Below are positions 62,121 through 64,000 of a stretch of 64,000 nucleotides of DNA, one piece after another. A program made the translations under genes and the position numbers. The notes beneath the pieces are model-generated. The model was not told the DNA's origin and made no database searches. It saw only the letters and a program-made list of their open reading frames with translations. The stretch's first letter is position 1. Each line of letters begins with the position of its first letter. The stretch is from Cyclobacteriaceae bacterium (GTDB lineage Bacteria; Bacteroidota; Bacteroidia; Cytophagales; Cyclobacteriaceae): the NCBI GenBank assembly GCA_027533395.1, contig JAPZUF010000017.1:19869-83868 (forward strand), read 5' to 3'.

Positions 62121-62570
62121 CTAAAACGTAGGAAAAACTATAAAATCATCTAAAGAAATTAAGCGATTGTTTGGGTGAAAGTCTGATCCTAAATCAATCA
62201 ATGGCTTGCCAGTAATTGGACTAAGACTCCATGAAAAGTTATTCTTTTTTGTTCTATCTACATCATACCAATAAAAAAATAGCACTTCGTTATTATCAAA
62301 ATTGAATTTTTTAATCGCTAAAAGTAAGCTAGAAATTAAGGGGTTGTCTAATTTATAAACAAAATCTGCATCTTCTTCAAGCCATTGACTATAGAGAGTT
62401 TTGAATTTTTTAGACCAATCGACTAAATCAAAATAATTACAAAATTCAGAAACAAGTTTTGAATCATATTTTAGATTTTCTTCACTTTTCATATCCCATA
62501 CAACTGTTTCCTCTTCAGATGTCCACATTACTTTGAGTAGAATCTTTCCCTCTAAATTATTTTCTTTCAT
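62121..62570 (-). CDS. Probable cytoplasmic immunity protein for the RHS toxin of element B
   Basis: 149 residues, acidic, no signal peptide or lipobox, with aromatic-rich stretches (VLFFYWYDVDRTKKNNFSWS, LISLDDFIVFPTF). No family recognised. It overlaps the RHS stop by 4 bp, the layout of toxin-immunity pairs, and sits where element A has an unrelated lipoprotein gene. A cytoplasmic acidic protein suggests the matching toxin acts in the cytoplasm. Confidence 0.65.
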   Translation of the reverse strand: MKENNLEGKILLKVMWTSEEETVVWDMKSEENLKYDSKLVSEFCNYFDLVDWSKKFKTLYSQWLEEDADFVYKLDNPLISSLLLAIKKFNFDNNEVLFFYWYDVDRTKKNNFSWSLSPITGKPLIDLGSDFHPNNRLISLDDFIVFPTF

Positions 62571-63872
62571 TTTCTAAATCTTTTATCATTAAGTAGTTTC
62601 CATGCTTTTTTTGCTCTTGCATTTCCTTTTTGTGCTTCAGCTTTAATTTGATCAAGCGTCCAATCTAAGAATTCTTCTGGAAATTCACTTCTAATAGATC
62701 CCTTACAATATTTTCCAATCCACTCTTCAGCGGTCATTTTATTTATTACAACTTGATTATGGTGAACACTATTCATTTGCTCTATCACATTGTATACTTC
62801 AACAGCAAAAACTGATATCGTAACACCTGTCATTACAATTTCTCCAGCCACCGTTGGCTCAGATAATCCTATTAGCCAACCTGCTCCAGTTCGGGTAGCT
62901 GTTCTCGAGACCACTCTTGTAACGGCTGGATTTGACGCTAATTCCATAACAAGTCCTGGGCAACATCCTACATTATTGGATGCTAAGGCATATTTAAGGT
63001 TAGAATTTGCATTTAAAGGATTGACCAATCCTGTTTTTTGGTTAATGTCGTTCTTAAAATTTGAAAAAGAAGATGAAAAATTGTTCAAATAATTTGAAAA
63101 TAATGATGGAGCATTATCCTTAATCGCATTACCGAATGTTGATAATGCAAGTGATTTCTCAGGTATCAATGCATTGGTTTGGCTTCCAGCACTTACAAAT
63201 TTCACATCATGCTTAAACGAAGCTGCACCAATAAATCCACCTATAACTCCACCAGTAACAGCCCCTTCAAGATCTCCCGTAATTGCATAACCAACTCCAG
63301 CACCAATTGCTGCACCTGCAAGTCCTGTCCAAAAATTCCAACCACCATCAGGGTCTACACCCATTTGTGGATTATTGCCCATTGCCATGTACCCAGAGTA
63401 AAACTGCCCGTATGGATCTACCGTTGTAAATCTACCAATGCGTGCATCGTAAAAGCGCAACTCAAATTCGTTGTATTGGGTTAGGCTATCTCGTTCGCTA
63501 TATTGCCCTTGGTAGCCGTACTTGTATTTCTCTTCCTTTATTTCTCTACCGACTTGCGGCAAACCAAAAGGGTAATAGTCGGCACCGGCAACTATGGGGC
63601 TGTGTTGGTGTGTTATTTTTAGGTCGTCCCAATACACAAAATTGGCGCTGTTGCTCGCGTTGTATAAAAAGATGTAAATAAAGCCAGGCTTCTCAATGGT
63701 AATGGTTGGCCTGGTTACTTTCTCTTTTGCAAAATTAGCTGCCTCGCTTATGCGTGTGTACCCACCAAACTGAAACTGATCGAGGTCATCATAAACCATG
63801 AACTGCATGTAGGCCCCAGGTAAGGTTGCGCTTCCGGCTCCACCAATTCCCATATTAGGGTTGTTTAGTCCC
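62567..63872 (-). pseudogene. RHS polymorphic toxin, C-terminal part, interrupted by an IS21-like element (element B)
   Basis: At least 434 residues are visible. The upstream part matches the RHS of element A (MGIGGAGSATLPGAYMQFMV, core FYDARIGRFTTVDPYGQFYS) up to MGNNPQMGVDPDGG. The tip then differs: a glycine/alanine-rich membrane-like stretch (WTGLAGAAIGAGVGYAITGD), a middle part with one CC pair (NNVGCCPGLVMELAS), and a C-terminal about 55 residues (MTAEEWIGKYCKGSIRSEFP ... AKKAWKLLNDKRFRK) that resembles a short domain ending many bacterial polymorphic toxins. The frame stays open across the break at 63872/63873 into the insertion sequence, so the 5' part is separated and the gene is probably inactive. 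Confidence 0.75.
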
Positions 63873-64000
63873 TGGAGATTCCGCGTAAAGTGACCACCTT
63901 TTTTCGTGGTAAACTGACCACCTCTTTTCGCGACAAACTGACCAGTGTTTTTCGCGGCAAATTGACCACCCTTTTGATGCTGTAATTGTATAGTGATCGG
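63873..64000. mobile_element. End of an IS21-like insertion sequence (partial)
   Basis: From TGGAGATTCC at 63873 there are four repeats at 23-24-bp pitch (starts near 63882, 63905, 63929 and 63953) with the core AAACTGACCACC followed by a T-run and CGCG. Such multiple short repeats next to a TG terminus are typical of IS21-family ends, where the transposase IstA binds. The transposase genes are outside the window. It interrupts the RHS gene of element B at a point matched in element A by TTTAGTCC followed by unrelated sequence. Confidence 0.7.

Larger units (their letters stand above)
57786..64000. mobile_element. Tn7-like element B (left part, continues beyond window)
   Basis: Begins with the left end TGTGCGGAAATAATAGAG immediately after the right end of element A. 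It carries a second copy of the barrel-protein and T9SS type B pair, then a different immunity gene and RHS toxin tip. The RHS gene is interrupted at 63873 by an IS21-like end. The right end and any tns genes lie outside the window. Nucleotide similarity to element A is high from the left end through the secreted-protein gene. Confidence 0.65.

Noticed and set aside
63880..63980. Repeats at 23-24-bp pitch as a CRISPR array
   Set aside because: Pitch is too short for repeat plus spacer and the repeats are degenerate; they fit IS21-type terminal repeats.

Overview
The window is AT-rich bacterial chromosome, most likely from a Bacteroidota (Cytophagia/Chitinophagia-like) species. The evidence is a type III glutamine synthetase, many signal peptides ending in AQ, type IX secretion (T9SS) sorting domains of both type A and type B, TonB-plug proteins, DUF2851, DUF3078, DUF3667 and DUF2975 proteins, and several promoters of the Bacteroidota kind (TTG, about 19 bp, TAnnTTTG). 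No rRNA, tRNA or CRISPR array was seen.

1-6.2 kb holds an ABC (MacB-type) export system (adaptor, ATPase, permease on the minus strand) divergent from an NtrC-type response regulator and its histidine kinase. A sigma-54-like promoter and two copies of a GTTCAG..CTGAAC palindrome link the two halves. 6.2-47.9 kb is mostly housekeeping: YceI, TetR-FabF with an operator inside its own promoter, GAPDH, a J-domain/TPR protein, KdsB-NfeD, LysM proteins, a secreted CotH-like protein, glutamine synthetase III, metallophosphoesterases, a phosphate porin and Pit transporter, Ung, ApaG, methyltransferases, PyrF, a nucleoside phosphorylase, an M16 peptidase, an MltD-like lytic transglycosylase, a HerA-like ATPase and DnaX. 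dnaX is split in two frames at a run of ten A residues, which looks like a programmed slippage site for gamma/tau production. A compact GC-rich, multi-hairpin element (46080-46201) sits upstream of dnaX.

48.2-64 kb is accessory DNA and is the most interesting part. Positions 48232-57781 form a Tn7-like element. It has inverted TGT... ends, a left end with three spaced 20-bp repeats and a right end with three abutting ones, a 5-bp target duplication (CAGAT), and a single transposition gene, a TniQ/TnsD-type target selector, just inside the right end; tnsABC are absent. Its cargo is an envelope module: a T9SS type B secreted protein, an overlapping gene for a coiled-coil/outer-membrane barrel protein, the C-terminal half of an RHS polymorphic toxin, and an overlapping lipoprotein gene that is probably its immunity factor. 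A second, closely similar element starts immediately at its right end (57786). It carries the same secreted and barrel pair with a different RHS toxin tip and a different immunity gene, and its RHS gene is cut by the end of an IS21-like insertion sequence at 63873.

The two elements together suggest a mobile, Tn7-like vehicle for exchanging toxin/immunity tips on a conserved T9SS-linked surface module. Product families are called by eye from sequence motifs; no database search was run.
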